Origin: Ileibacterium sp.
GTDB lineage: Bacteria; Bacillota_I; Bacilli_A; Erysipelotrichales; Erysipelotrichaceae
Length of the DNA: 6,898 nucleotides
NCBI GenBank assembly: GCA_021443945.1
Contig: JABUSF010000002.1
Location: 95,200 to 102,097 of the forward strand
Reading direction: 5' to 3'
Made by a program: the position numbers and the translations under genes
Notes under the pieces: model-generated
What the model was told of the DNA's origin: nothing
Databases searched by the model: none
What the model saw: only the letters and a program-made list of their open reading frames with translations
Shown here: piece after piece, positions 1 to 5,071 of the stretch
Layout of the letters: every line of letters begins with the position of its first letter
How positions within the stretch are numbered: position 1 is the stretch's first letter

Positions 1-1
1 C

Positions 2-64
2 GAGAATACAGCGGCGATCGACAAGGTCATTCTGAGAATTCAGGATGGCCTTTTTGTTTATTAA
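2..64 (+). CDS. C-terminal end of an unidentified upstream gene (partial)
   Basis: Reading from base 2 gives 20 codons ending in TAA at 62-64. The peptide, ENTAAIDKVILRIQDGLFVY, has ordinary protein-like composition with a mix of charged and hydrophobic residues. The fragment is too short to name a family. The frame starting at base 1 is also open, to about 192, but it reads like non-coding sequence, so this frame is preferred. No obvious intrinsic terminator follows directly, so its transcript could run on to the terminator near 326-352. Confidence is moderate because no start codon is in view. Confidence 0.4.
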   Translation, partial: ENTAAIDKVILRIQDGLFVY

Positions 65-144
65 CTTTTTATAAACGGAGAGCAGTTTTTGAAAAGAATC
101 CTAAAGGTTTTATTTCGTCTTGTTTCTTAAAAGGTTTAGTAACT

Positions 145-156
145 GATTCCAGAATC
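145..156. promoter_or_regulatory. Short palindrome before a possible -10 element
   Basis: GATTC-CA-GAATC is a 12-base sequence with perfect 5-base arms. It sits 15 bases before TATACT (172-177), a 5/6 match to a -10 hexamer. No good -35 is present at 16-18 bases spacing, so any promoter here would be weak or activator-dependent, with the palindrome as a possible operator. The arms are short enough to arise by chance. Confidence 0.2.
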
Positions 157-202
157 TTAACCTCGCTTCCCTATACTAAGCGCATAAGTTAAAGAAAGAA
201 CT

Positions 203-210
203 GGAGGTGA
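203..210 (+). promoter_or_regulatory. Near-perfect Shine-Dalgarno for the 19-codon ORF
   Basis: GGAGGTGA is an eight-base exact match to the canonical anti-Shine-Dalgarno complement. It lies 12 bases before the ATG at 223, somewhat longer than the usual gap. No other ATG, GTG or TTG is better placed downstream. A site this strong with no long gene behind it is what draws attention to the short ORF. Confidence 0.4.
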
Positions 211-222
211 AAGGTATAAGAA

Positions 223-282
223 ATGAATTCATCCGTTTTAATGGGCAAGATTAAATACGGATGCAAGCATTGGAATTGCTGA
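223..282 (+). CDS. Candidate 19-residue cysteine-containing peptide
   Basis: ATG at 223 opens a 19-codon frame ending in TGA at 280-282, giving MNSSVLMGKIKYGCKHWNC. It follows the strong GGAGGTGA site at 203-210. The C-terminal half is basic and aromatic, with cysteines at 14 and 19, the last residue. I do not recognise a family. Possibilities are a leader peptide of a regulated RNA, a small secreted or modified peptide, or no product at all, with the sequence serving as RNA structure: hairpins at 231-262 and 271-289 overlap most of the frame. No peptide-processing enzyme, peptide transporter or peptide receptor is visible in the window, which weakens a signalling role. An intrinsic terminator 44 bases after the stop could end a short transcript. 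Confidence 0.3.
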   Translation: MNSSVLMGKIKYGCKHWNC

Positions 283-289
283 AATTCCA
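231..289 (+). ncRNA. Two adjacent RNA hairpins; possible structured leader or small RNA
   Basis: The first hairpin pairs 231-242 with 250-262: twelve base pairs, one bulged T at 256, and a seven-base loop (GGGCAAG). The second pairs TGGAATT (271-277) with AATTCCA (283-289) around a five-base loop. Together with the terminator at 326-352 this makes three hairpins in about 120 bases, as in a small RNA, a 3' untranslated region or a regulatory leader. I matched it to no riboswitch or known RNA class: T-box, fluoride, TPP and glmS conserved motifs were looked for by eye and are absent. The hairpins overlap the 19-codon frame, so the two readings compete or cooperate. Confidence 0.3.
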
Positions 290-325
290 TAAACTTCTCT
301 CTCAAAAATCCTAACCTTGAAAAAC

Positions 326-352
326 AGCCGAACATAATCATCGGCTTTTTTT
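326..352 (+). terminator. Intrinsic terminator
   Basis: AGCCGA (326-331) pairs with TCGGCT (341-346) around a nine-base loop and is followed by an unbroken T run to 352. A-rich sequence before the stem could pair with the T run. It would end a transcript from the upstream gene or from the short locus at about 180-290, and so separates both from the sensory operon. Confidence 0.75.
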
Positions 353-590
353 GTTTTCGGGCTGGATAAACATCATTTACAGCTTTTTTCGATTGAAAGC
401 CGTTCGAAGAACCCGCAAATCATAAACGGTTGATATATTCAGACATTCCTGTTTTACGTAAAATAGAGTTAAATGGCCCCAATAAAGCAGGTATAAATCC
501 ATGAAGGCGCAGATCTACTCTGTATAAGGACTTCAAAGATTATAACTATATCGATAATTTGATATTTGTGCTTTTTAAGGATGATATGGG
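353..590. other. Gene-free stretch upstream of the sensory operon
   Basis: No supported gene lies here on either strand. Short ATG frames, such as eight codons from 500, lack a convincing ribosome site. It contains a perfect 12-base palindrome, TTTTACGTAAAA, at 452-463, and AT-rich sequence with repeated GATAT at 561-565, 583-587 and 596-600. TTGATA at 559-564 sits 17 bases before a poor -10 (TGATAT, 582-587). The stretch probably holds regulatory sequence for the operon starting at 667, but no specific regulator is assigned. Confidence 0.4.
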
Positions 591-619
591 CTGACGATAT
601 GACAAATGTAATATATAAG
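591..619 (+). promoter_or_regulatory. Candidate sigma-A promoter of the sensory operon
   Basis: CTGACG (591-596, 4/6 match to TTGACA) is followed after exactly 17 bases by TATAAG (614-619, 5/6 match to TATAAT). Transcription would begin near 626 and leave a leader of about 40 bases before the GTG at 667. The candidate operator at 599-612 falls in its spacer. A weaker alternative is TTGATA (559-564) with TGATAT (582-587). Confidence 0.35.
599..612. promoter_or_regulatory. Candidate operator matching the PTS-upstream inverted repeat
   Basis: ATGACAAATGTAAT agrees at 12 of 14 positions with the reverse complement of the perfect inverted repeat at 4954-4967. Its arms are ATGAC and GTAAT, one base short of symmetry. 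It lies between the likely -35 and -10 of the sensory operon, so binding there would be expected to repress or tune that operon. Assignment to the response regulator at 2949-3632 is inference from shared sequence and position. Confidence 0.3.
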
Positions 620-655
620 GCCTGACATCAAAATGATAAACTGAATGAGTTAAGT

Positions 656-660
656 GGGAG
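656..660 (+). promoter_or_regulatory. Ribosome binding site setting a GTG start
   Basis: GGGAG lies six bases before the GTG at 667. In this frame TGA at 646-648 is the first upstream stop, and no start codon lies between it and 667. GTG 667 is therefore the only reasonable start for the sugar-binding protein. Confidence 0.6.
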
Positions 661-666
661 AAGAGT

Positions 667-1620
667 GTGATTGACAGAAAAAGAATTCCCAAACTGCTGG
701 CTGCCCTGGCAGCTGTGCTGTTGATCGGAATGAGCACAATCTTTGCGGTAAACCGTACCATCAGCCGCAAACGGATTGTAGGTGCATGTTATATGACAAT
801 GAACAATCAGTTTTATGAAGTCATCAACAATGAGGTCCGAAAAGTTGTGGAATCCCATGGAGATGACTTGGTGGTTTATGACCCTCAGATGAATTTGGAA
901 AAGCAGATTGAACAGATTGAATATTTGATTGATCAGGATGTGGCTGGAATTATTGTAAATCCAATTGATTCCAAAGCTCTTGCTCCATCGCTGTTAAAAG
1001 CTAAATCCATGGGGATCCCTGTCATTGTCGTTGATGCACCCATTACGGAAGACAACACTGCTTCCACAACGATTACCAGTGATAACTATCAGGCTGGTGT
1101 TTTATGTGCTCAGGACATTTTAAACAACTGGCAAAGTGGAAAGATTCTTCTTCTTGAGCACAGTCAGGTCTTGTCCGCCAGCGACCGCATTCGGGGATTT
1201 CTGGATACTTTGAAAGATCATCCTGAATTTCAAATTGCAGGGCGGGCAGAATGTGAAGGACAGCTGGAAATTGCGATGCCGCAAGTGATTGAGATGCTTC
1301 AAAAGACTCCGGATGCCGATTTGATCATGGCATTGAATGATCCAAGCGCGATGGGTGCCTTAGCCGCTTTAGAGGCAACTGGCAATGAGCATGTAAAGAT
1401 TTATGGCGTAGATGGATCGCCGGATGTGAAAAAGCAGCTTCTGGCTGGAAATTCGATGTACGCTACAGCTGCACAAAGTCCGGAAACGATGGGCCGGCTG
1501 GCGGCTGAATCTTTATACAGCCATCTTGCCAAAGAAGATCCAGAGAAAGAAATCATTGTGGATGTAAATCTTCTGAAAAAGGAAGACTGCACTGCTGAGT
1601 CCGCAAAAAGGTGGCAGTGA
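667..1620 (+). CDS. Membrane-anchored RbsB-like sugar-binding sensor protein
   Basis: This 317-residue type I periplasmic binding protein (Peripla_BP_4, ribose/galactose-binding group) is predicted to bind a monosaccharide outside the cell. Residues 1-9 are basic, about 10-28 form one hydrophobic helix, and the binding domain runs from about 36 to the end. Sequence resembling RbsB includes SDRIRGF around 172-178 (R174 aligns by eye with the sugar-contacting arginine), ALNDPSAMGALAALEATG from 222 (N224, D225) and GVDGSPD around 247-253 (D249). There is no lipobox cysteine after the helix and no clear signal peptidase site, so it is probably anchored by an uncleaved helix. No ABC permease or ATPase is nearby. 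Its stop overlaps the kinase start, so the two are translationally coupled. A sensing role, presenting sugar to the kinase as described for the XylFII-LytS pair of Clostridium, is inferred. The sugar is unknown. Confidence 0.85.
   Translation: MIDRKRIPKLLAALAAVLLIGMSTIFAVNRTISRKRIVGACYMTMNNQFYEVINNEVRKVVESHGDDLVVYDPQMNLEKQIEQIEYLIDQDVAGIIVNPIDSKALAPSLLKAKSMGIPVIVVDAPITEDNTASTTITSDNYQAGVLCAQDILNNWQSGKILLLEHSQVLSASDRIRGFLDTLKDHPEFQIAGRAECEGQLEIAMPQVIEMLQKTPDADLIMALNDPSAMGALAALEATGNEHVKIYGVDGSPDVKKQLLAGNSMYATAAQSPETMGRLAAESLYSHLAKEDPEKEIIVDVNLLKKEDCTAESAKRWQ
1608..1614 (+). promoter_or_regulatory. Ribosome binding site choosing the kinase start at ATG 1620
   Basis: AAGGTGG lies inside the end of the sugar-binding gene, five bases before ATG 1620. 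GTG codons at 1611 and 1617 are in the same frame, but the first overlaps this site and the second is only two bases beyond it. ATG 1620 shares its A with the TGA stop of the preceding gene, a classic coupled start. Confidence 0.6.
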
Positions 1621-2906
1621 TGTCAGATTACAGAAAAATGCAGCTGATTCTCTGCTCTTTGGTGACGGTAAACTTTGCTGCGGTTCTTCTTCATGCCGGC
1701 AATATGGTCACTGCCTCTCATTATGTGGCAGCCAACAATCTAAGCCGTCAGTTTCTGCTCAATGCTCAGGTTGTTCCCCAAAACAGTTGGACCATGCTTT
1801 GGGTTGCTGTGGGGTCCTTTGCGGCTCTTGCAGCTGTCTTATTATGTGTAAACCGCAGCAGCAGGCCGAATTTGTACTATTTTCTTTCACTGGCAGCCTG
1901 CTTGATCTGTGTTCTTTGTATTTACGGATCTTATACCGGATTGTTTTTGCTGCTGATTTGTTTTCTGCTGCCAAGGGAAGGAACGTGGACAAAAGCCATG
2001 GTACATATTGTCCCATGTATTCTTCTCTACATTTTAATGCAGTACGGAATTATGACGGGAATTTTCAAAGTCCCCAATCCTGCTGCTTTTGTACAAGTAT
2101 ATCCTTGGGAAATACAGTCTTTGCTGAATGTTCTGATGACTTTTCTTCAAAATCTAAACATTCTTCTGTTTATCAGCTACATTATTGTGTTCCTTAAGGA
2201 TCAGCACGAGAAAAATGTAGAAGTGGAACGGGAACTGGAAATGGTTTCCGCAGTCAATGCAGAATTGAAAAACTATGCTGCTATTACCGAAAAGATTGGT
2301 GAAGACAAAGAGAGAAAACGTCTGGCCAGAGAAATACACGATACGCTTGGCCACGCCTTAACTGGAATCGCTGCCGGGATTGATGCCTGCATAGCATTGA
2401 GTGACAGGCAGCCGCAGCAAGTGAAGAAGCAGCTGACCGTGCTCAGCCGTGTCGTCCGTCAGGGAATTGATGATGTGCGCAATTCTCTGAACAAGCTGCG
2501 GCCGGGAGCGTTGGAAACCGATAGTTTCCGTCATGCTCTGGAAAAAATGATCCAGGAATTTATGGATGTTTCCAGTCTGAAAATCAATTTTGATTACAGA
2601 CTGTCCGATTATGATTTTGACATCACCAAAGAGGATTCCCTTTTCAGAATTATTCAGGAATCCATCACAAACGCACTGCGTCATGGGCATGCCAGTGAAA
2701 TCTGGATTTCCATGTATTCCGATGAAGACCGCATTATCATTTCTATTCGAGATAATGGCTGTGGATGCGAAGAGGTTCATGTTGGATTCGGACTGCGGCA
2801 GATGCAGGAGAGAGTCAATATGATGGGAGGCGTTGTGTTCTTTGATGGAACACAGGGATTTATGACGATTATCAATCTTCCAGTTCAGCAGGGAGAGCAG
2901 ACGTGA
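1620..2906 (+). CDS. NarL/DesK-type sensor histidine kinase
   Basis: This membrane kinase has 428 residues from ATG 1620 (three more if GTG 1611 is used). About six hydrophobic segments are visible, near 8-26, 58-77, 86-103, 107-117, 127-147 and 178-195. A charged, probably coiled-coil linker follows at about 197-235. The HisKA_3 phosphoacceptor motif is REIHDTLGH, with the histidine at 240. The HATPase_c domain shows the N box (N351 in ITNALRHG), DNGCG (D378) and GFGLRQMQERV (389 on). It should phosphorylate the regulator encoded 42 bases downstream. The longest stretch between membrane segments is only about 30 residues (27-57) and no extracellular ligand domain is present, so sensing probably depends on the two anchored binding proteins encoded on either side. 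That dependence is inference. The family assignment is secure. Confidence 0.93.
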   Translation: MSDYRKMQLILCSLVTVNFAAVLLHAGNMVTASHYVAANNLSRQFLLNAQVVPQNSWTMLWVAVGSFAALAAVLLCVNRSSRPNLYYFLSLAACLICVLCIYGSYTGLFLLLICFLLPREGTWTKAMVHIVPCILLYILMQYGIMTGIFKVPNPAAFVQVYPWEIQSLLNVLMTFLQNLNILLFISYIIVFLKDQHEKNVEVERELEMVSAVNAELKNYAAITEKIGEDKERKRLAREIHDTLGHALTGIAAGIDACIALSDRQPQQVKKQLTVLSRVVRQGIDDVRNSLNKLRPGALETDSFRHALEKMIQEFMDVSSLKINFDYRLSDYDFDITKEDSLFRIIQESITNALRHGHASEIWISMYSDEDRIIISIRDNGCGCEEVHVGFGLRQMQERVNMMGGVVFFDGTQGFMTIINLPVQQGEQT

Positions 2907-2938
2907 GGATAAAAAATCCCGCTTCGAAATCATATGCA

Positions 2939-2944
2939 GGGAGG
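2939..2944 (+). promoter_or_regulatory. Ribosome binding site choosing the regulator start at ATG 2949
   Basis: GGGAGG lies four bases before ATG 2949. An earlier in-frame ATG at 2934 would place this purine tract inside the coding sequence and would add five residues before the conserved start of the receiver domain (MIRVIIADD). ATG 2949 is therefore preferred. Confidence 0.65.
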
Positions 2945-2948
2945 TTTT

Positions 2949-3632
2949 ATGATTCGAGTAATCATTGCAGACGACCAGGAATTAATCCGGGAGTCATTAA
3001 ATATTGTTTTGAGTGTTCATGAGGACATATCCATTGTCGGATTGTGTGCAGATGGGTATGAAGTTCTCGATCAGCTGAAGCGGACGCCCGCCGATATCAT
3101 TCTAATGGATATCCGGATGCCGAAAATGGATGGATCTTACTGCACCAAGCTCATAAAGGAGCAGTATCCCAATACGAAGGTTATTATTTTAACCACTTTC
3201 GATGATGATGATTTTGTGTTCAGCGCCTTAAAATATGGAGCGTCCGGTTATTTGCTCAAGGGCGTCAGCATGGATGAACTTTATCATGCCATTAAAACGG
3301 TCTACAACGGAGGCGGAATGATCAATCCGGATATTGCCACCAAAGTCTTCAGCATGTTTTCCAAAATCAGCAGTGGGGAAAATATGGCCATTCACGTGGA
3401 CAAGGAACGGGAAAAGGAATTGTCCAAAAACGAATGGAGAGTTATACAGCAGGTCAGTTTTGGCCTGTCCAACAAAGAAATTTCCCAGAAGCTGTTTTTG
3501 TCAGAAGGAACCATTCGAAACTATCTCAGTTCCGTTTTGGCGAAACTCCACTTAAGAGACAGAACGCAGCTGGCGATTTGGGCTGTGCAGAACGGTATTA
3601 CCACCCGAGATCTCGACGATGGAAACAATTAG
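2949..3632 (+). CDS. LuxR/NarL-type response regulator
   Basis: This 227-residue two-domain transcription factor is the expected partner of the upstream kinase. The receiver domain (about 1-120) has the acidic pocket D8/D9, phospho-acceptor D54 in ILMDIRMP, T82 in the ILTTF strand and K104 in YLLKG, so all catalytic receiver residues are present. After a linker at about 140-155, the C-terminal GerE/LuxR helix-turn-helix begins at LSKNEWRVIQQVSFGLSN and includes KEISQKLFLSEGTIRNYLSS. Length and architecture are normal for the NarL family. Its last 14 bases overlap the start of the next gene, indicating coupling. Likely targets, by inference, are the ATGAC-N4-GTCAT sites upstream of the PTS operon and of its own operon. 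The family is certain; the targets are not shown. Confidence 0.95.
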   Translation: MIRVIIADDQELIRESLNIVLSVHEDISIVGLCADGYEVLDQLKRTPADIILMDIRMPKMDGSYCTKLIKEQYPNTKVIILTTFDDDDFVFSALKYGASGYLLKGVSMDELYHAIKTVYNGGGMINPDIATKVFSMFSKISSGENMAIHVDKEREKELSKNEWRVIQQVSFGLSNKEISQKLFLSEGTIRNYLSSVLAKLHLRDRTQLAIWAVQNGITTRDLDDGNN

Positions 3633-4908
3633 AAATAAGCTGAAAGATGCATCCGTTCAGGGGCTGCTTTTAATCCTGGCATTTGTTACGGCTTTTGCAG
3701 CCATTCTCATTGTCAGTGCACAGCCAGTTGTACTGACCCTGGGCGTGTTTGCGGGAAGTGCCTGGGATGTGCCCAGTCCTGAAAGCCAGAAGCTGATCGA
3801 TCAGGCAGTGCAGTACTTTGAAGAGCAGAATCCTGGAATCCGGGTAAAGTATCAGAGCGGCATTCAGGCTTCCGACTATTCTCTATGGCTGACAGATCAG
3901 GCCGCCTTGGGGAACTTACCGGATGTGTTTATGATTCTTCCGGATGACTTCTCCCTTTTAGCTTCGACCAATGCTCTGCTGAACCTGAATACCTGCCTTC
4001 AGGAAGATCAGGCTCTTTCCAAAGATGACTTTTATCCCATTGCCTTTCAGGCAGGGCAGTATGAGAAAAACTGCTATGCACTCCCTTTTGAAAGCAATCC
4101 GGAGCTGATGTTTGCCAATACGACGATTTTGGACGAACATCAGATTCCATTAAAAAAGGATGGCTGGAGTCTCGATGAGTTCTATGAAATCTGCCGGAAA
4201 GTCAGCAGTGATGATTCCGGCAGTCATGCCCCCATTGCCAATTATTCCTGGCTGGACGCAGTCAATGCCTGGCAGTGTCATGTGTTCAATGAAGGGAAAA
4301 AGTCTGTAAACCTGACTCAGGATCCTTTTCGGCAGGCATTTTCCTATGCACGAAGTATTAACAGCATGCTGGATGACTTCGCCCTGGAAGAACAGTCCTT
4401 TGATGATGGAAAAACTGCCTTTTCGACGATGACGGTTGCCCAGTACCGCACCTATAAGCCATATCCGTGGCGAATCAAAAGACTTTCTGCTTTTGACTGG
4501 GAAGCGGTTCCCATGCCTGGCAGTGCTCAGGGCGGCTATATCAGCTGTCAGTCCCTTTTGATGGGAATTTCGGCTCATACCCCCTATAAAGAAGCCAGCT
4601 GGAAACTTCTGAAATGTTTCTGCGCAGACAAGAAGATTCAGGAAAGCATTTATGACTACTCTCAGGGCGTCTCTGTTTTAAAGAATGCAGAAATCATGGA
4701 AGACGCTGATTCCGGCCTGGACAACGCTCTTCTTTCCAAAGTGATGCACTCCCAAAATGAGAACGCAGATCTTCAGCTTCAGAACACAGCCATGGAGCAG
4801 CTTTCTTCCCGTCTGGAAGCGATGATGCATTCAGAGGAAGATACGGATCTGGCTCTTATGAATGTTCAGGACCAGGTGAATCTTTATTTAAGCGGACAAA
4901 TTCAATAA
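3619..4908 (+). CDS. Membrane-anchored family-1 extracellular solute-binding protein
   Basis: This 429-residue protein has the SBP_bac_1 (MalE-like) architecture. A basic start is followed by one hydrophobic helix at about 15-34 ending in VSAQP, with no lipobox cysteine. The binding fold begins at about 38 with LTLGVFAGSAWDV. Other family-like features are FEEQNPGIRVKY, NLPDVFMILPDD, a YALPFESNPELMFANTTIL stretch, WSLDEFYEICRKV, and GGYISCQSLLMGIS in the second lobe. The family typically binds oligosaccharides. The ATG at 3619 lies inside the regulator gene (14-base overlap) with only a weak upstream ribosome site, so translation probably depends on coupling. No MalF/MalG-type permease follows. 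The gene is instead closed off by a terminator, so a second sensory input to the kinase is more likely than transport. That role is inference. Confidence 0.85.
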   Translation: METIRNKLKDASVQGLLLILAFVTAFAAILIVSAQPVVLTLGVFAGSAWDVPSPESQKLIDQAVQYFEEQNPGIRVKYQSGIQASDYSLWLTDQAALGNLPDVFMILPDDFSLLASTNALLNLNTCLQEDQALSKDDFYPIAFQAGQYEKNCYALPFESNPELMFANTTILDEHQIPLKKDGWSLDEFYEICRKVSSDDSGSHAPIANYSWLDAVNAWQCHVFNEGKKSVNLTQDPFRQAFSYARSINSMLDDFALEEQSFDDGKTAFSTMTVAQYRTYKPYPWRIKRLSAFDWEAVPMPGSAQGGYISCQSLLMGISAHTPYKEASWKLLKCFCADKKIQESIYDYSQGVSVLKNAEIMEDADSGLDNALLSKVMHSQNENADLQLQNTAMEQLSSRLEAMMHSEEDTDLALMNVQDQVNLYLSGQIQ

Positions 4909-4914
4909 CCTCTC

Positions 4915-4939
4915 AAGCCCTTGAAAAGGGGCTTTTTTT
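4915..4939 (+). terminator. Intrinsic terminator of the sensory operon
   Basis: AAGCCC (4915-4920) pairs with GGGCTT (4929-4934) around an A-rich loop, and a T run continues to 4939. It begins six bases after the stop of the second binding protein. It divides the regulatory operon from the PTS operon, which therefore needs its own promoter. Confidence 0.85.
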
Positions 4940-4953
4940 CTTGGCTTTGGGGA

Positions 4954-4967
4954 ATGACTTTTGTCAT
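4954..4967. promoter_or_regulatory. Perfect inverted repeat, candidate operator of the PTS operon
   Basis: ATGAC-TTTT-GTCAT is a 14-base site with perfect five-base arms and a four-base centre. It lies 105 bases before the IIA start, just after the terminator. Its size and symmetry suit a dimeric helix-turn-helix regulator such as the LuxR-type protein of the preceding operon. A 12/14 match lies before the sensory operon at 599-612. Confidence 0.4.
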
Positions 4968-4992
4968 AAAAAATTGTGAGAAATGCACAGAT

Positions 4993-5010
4993 AAGTCATG
5001 ACTTTTGACA
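4993..5010. promoter_or_regulatory. Palindrome plus repeated ATGACTTTTG box in the PTS promoter region
   Basis: AAGTCATGACTT (4993-5004) is a perfect 12-base palindrome containing GTCAT and ATGAC half-sites back to back. It runs into ATGACTTTTGACA (4998-5010), which copies ATGACTTTTGTCA at 4954-4966 with one change and a shift of 44 bases. A further inverted copy of CTTTTGACA lies at 5046-5054. Clustering of half-sites suggests cooperative regulator binding next to the promoter. Confidence 0.35.
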
Positions 5011-5030
5011 GATGTTTCATCGTTTATACG
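4999..5030 (+). promoter_or_regulatory. Probable region of the PTS operon promoter
   Basis: The PTS operon needs a promoter between 4940 and 5071, but no strong one is present. TTTATA/TATACG at 5023-5030 can serve as -10, with TGACTT (4999-5004) as a poor -35 at 18 bases. The good -35 look-alike TTGACA (5005-5010) is only 14 bases from TATACG, which is too close. A weak -35 overlapping the candidate regulator boxes fits an activator-dependent promoter. The hexamers are uncertain. Confidence 0.25.
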
Positions 5031-5055
5031 GCGGTATTTTAAGAGTGTCAAAAGC

Positions 5056-5062
5056 AAAGGAG
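5056..5062 (+). promoter_or_regulatory. Ribosome binding site choosing the IIA start at ATG 5072
   Basis: AAAGGAG lies nine bases before ATG 5072. A longer frame from ATG 5012 would put this site inside the gene and would add 20 residues unlike any IIA start. The IIB gene carries the same AAAGGAGAGAGAAAA element with the same nine-base gap (5499-5514), so the two are matched for strong translation. Confidence 0.75.
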
Positions 5063-5071
5063 AGAGAAAAG

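Noticed and set aside
1..192. Long open frame starting at base 1
   Set aside because: It is open to 192 without a visible start, but its composition past about 65 reads like non-coding sequence. The base-2 frame ending at 64 is the better gene end.
394..407. Possible cre site TGAAAGCCGTTCGA
   Set aside because: At least three mismatches at conserved positions, and it is far from the likely promoter.
500..526. Eight-codon frame from ATG 500
   Set aside because: No good ribosome site and no structural or compositional sign of function.
2358..2933. 191-codon antisense frame opposite the kinase
   Set aside because: It lies opposite a secure coding sequence, has no recognisable domain and no supported promoter or ribosome site. 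It is a shadow of codon use on the other strand.
4150..4578. 142-codon antisense frame opposite the second binding protein
   Set aside because: No domain or start signals; the + strand frame is clearly a solute-binding protein.
4941..4956. Sigma-54 type element around TTGGCTTTGG
   Set aside because: A GG is present but the required GC at the -12 position with the right spacing is absent.
5015..5028. Possible catabolite (cre) site overlapping the PTS promoter region
   Set aside because: The reverse complement, TATAAACGATGAAA, has the central ACG core but misses the conserved G at position 2 and C at position 13 of the cre pattern. Too degenerate to call, though catabolite control of a PTS would be plausible.
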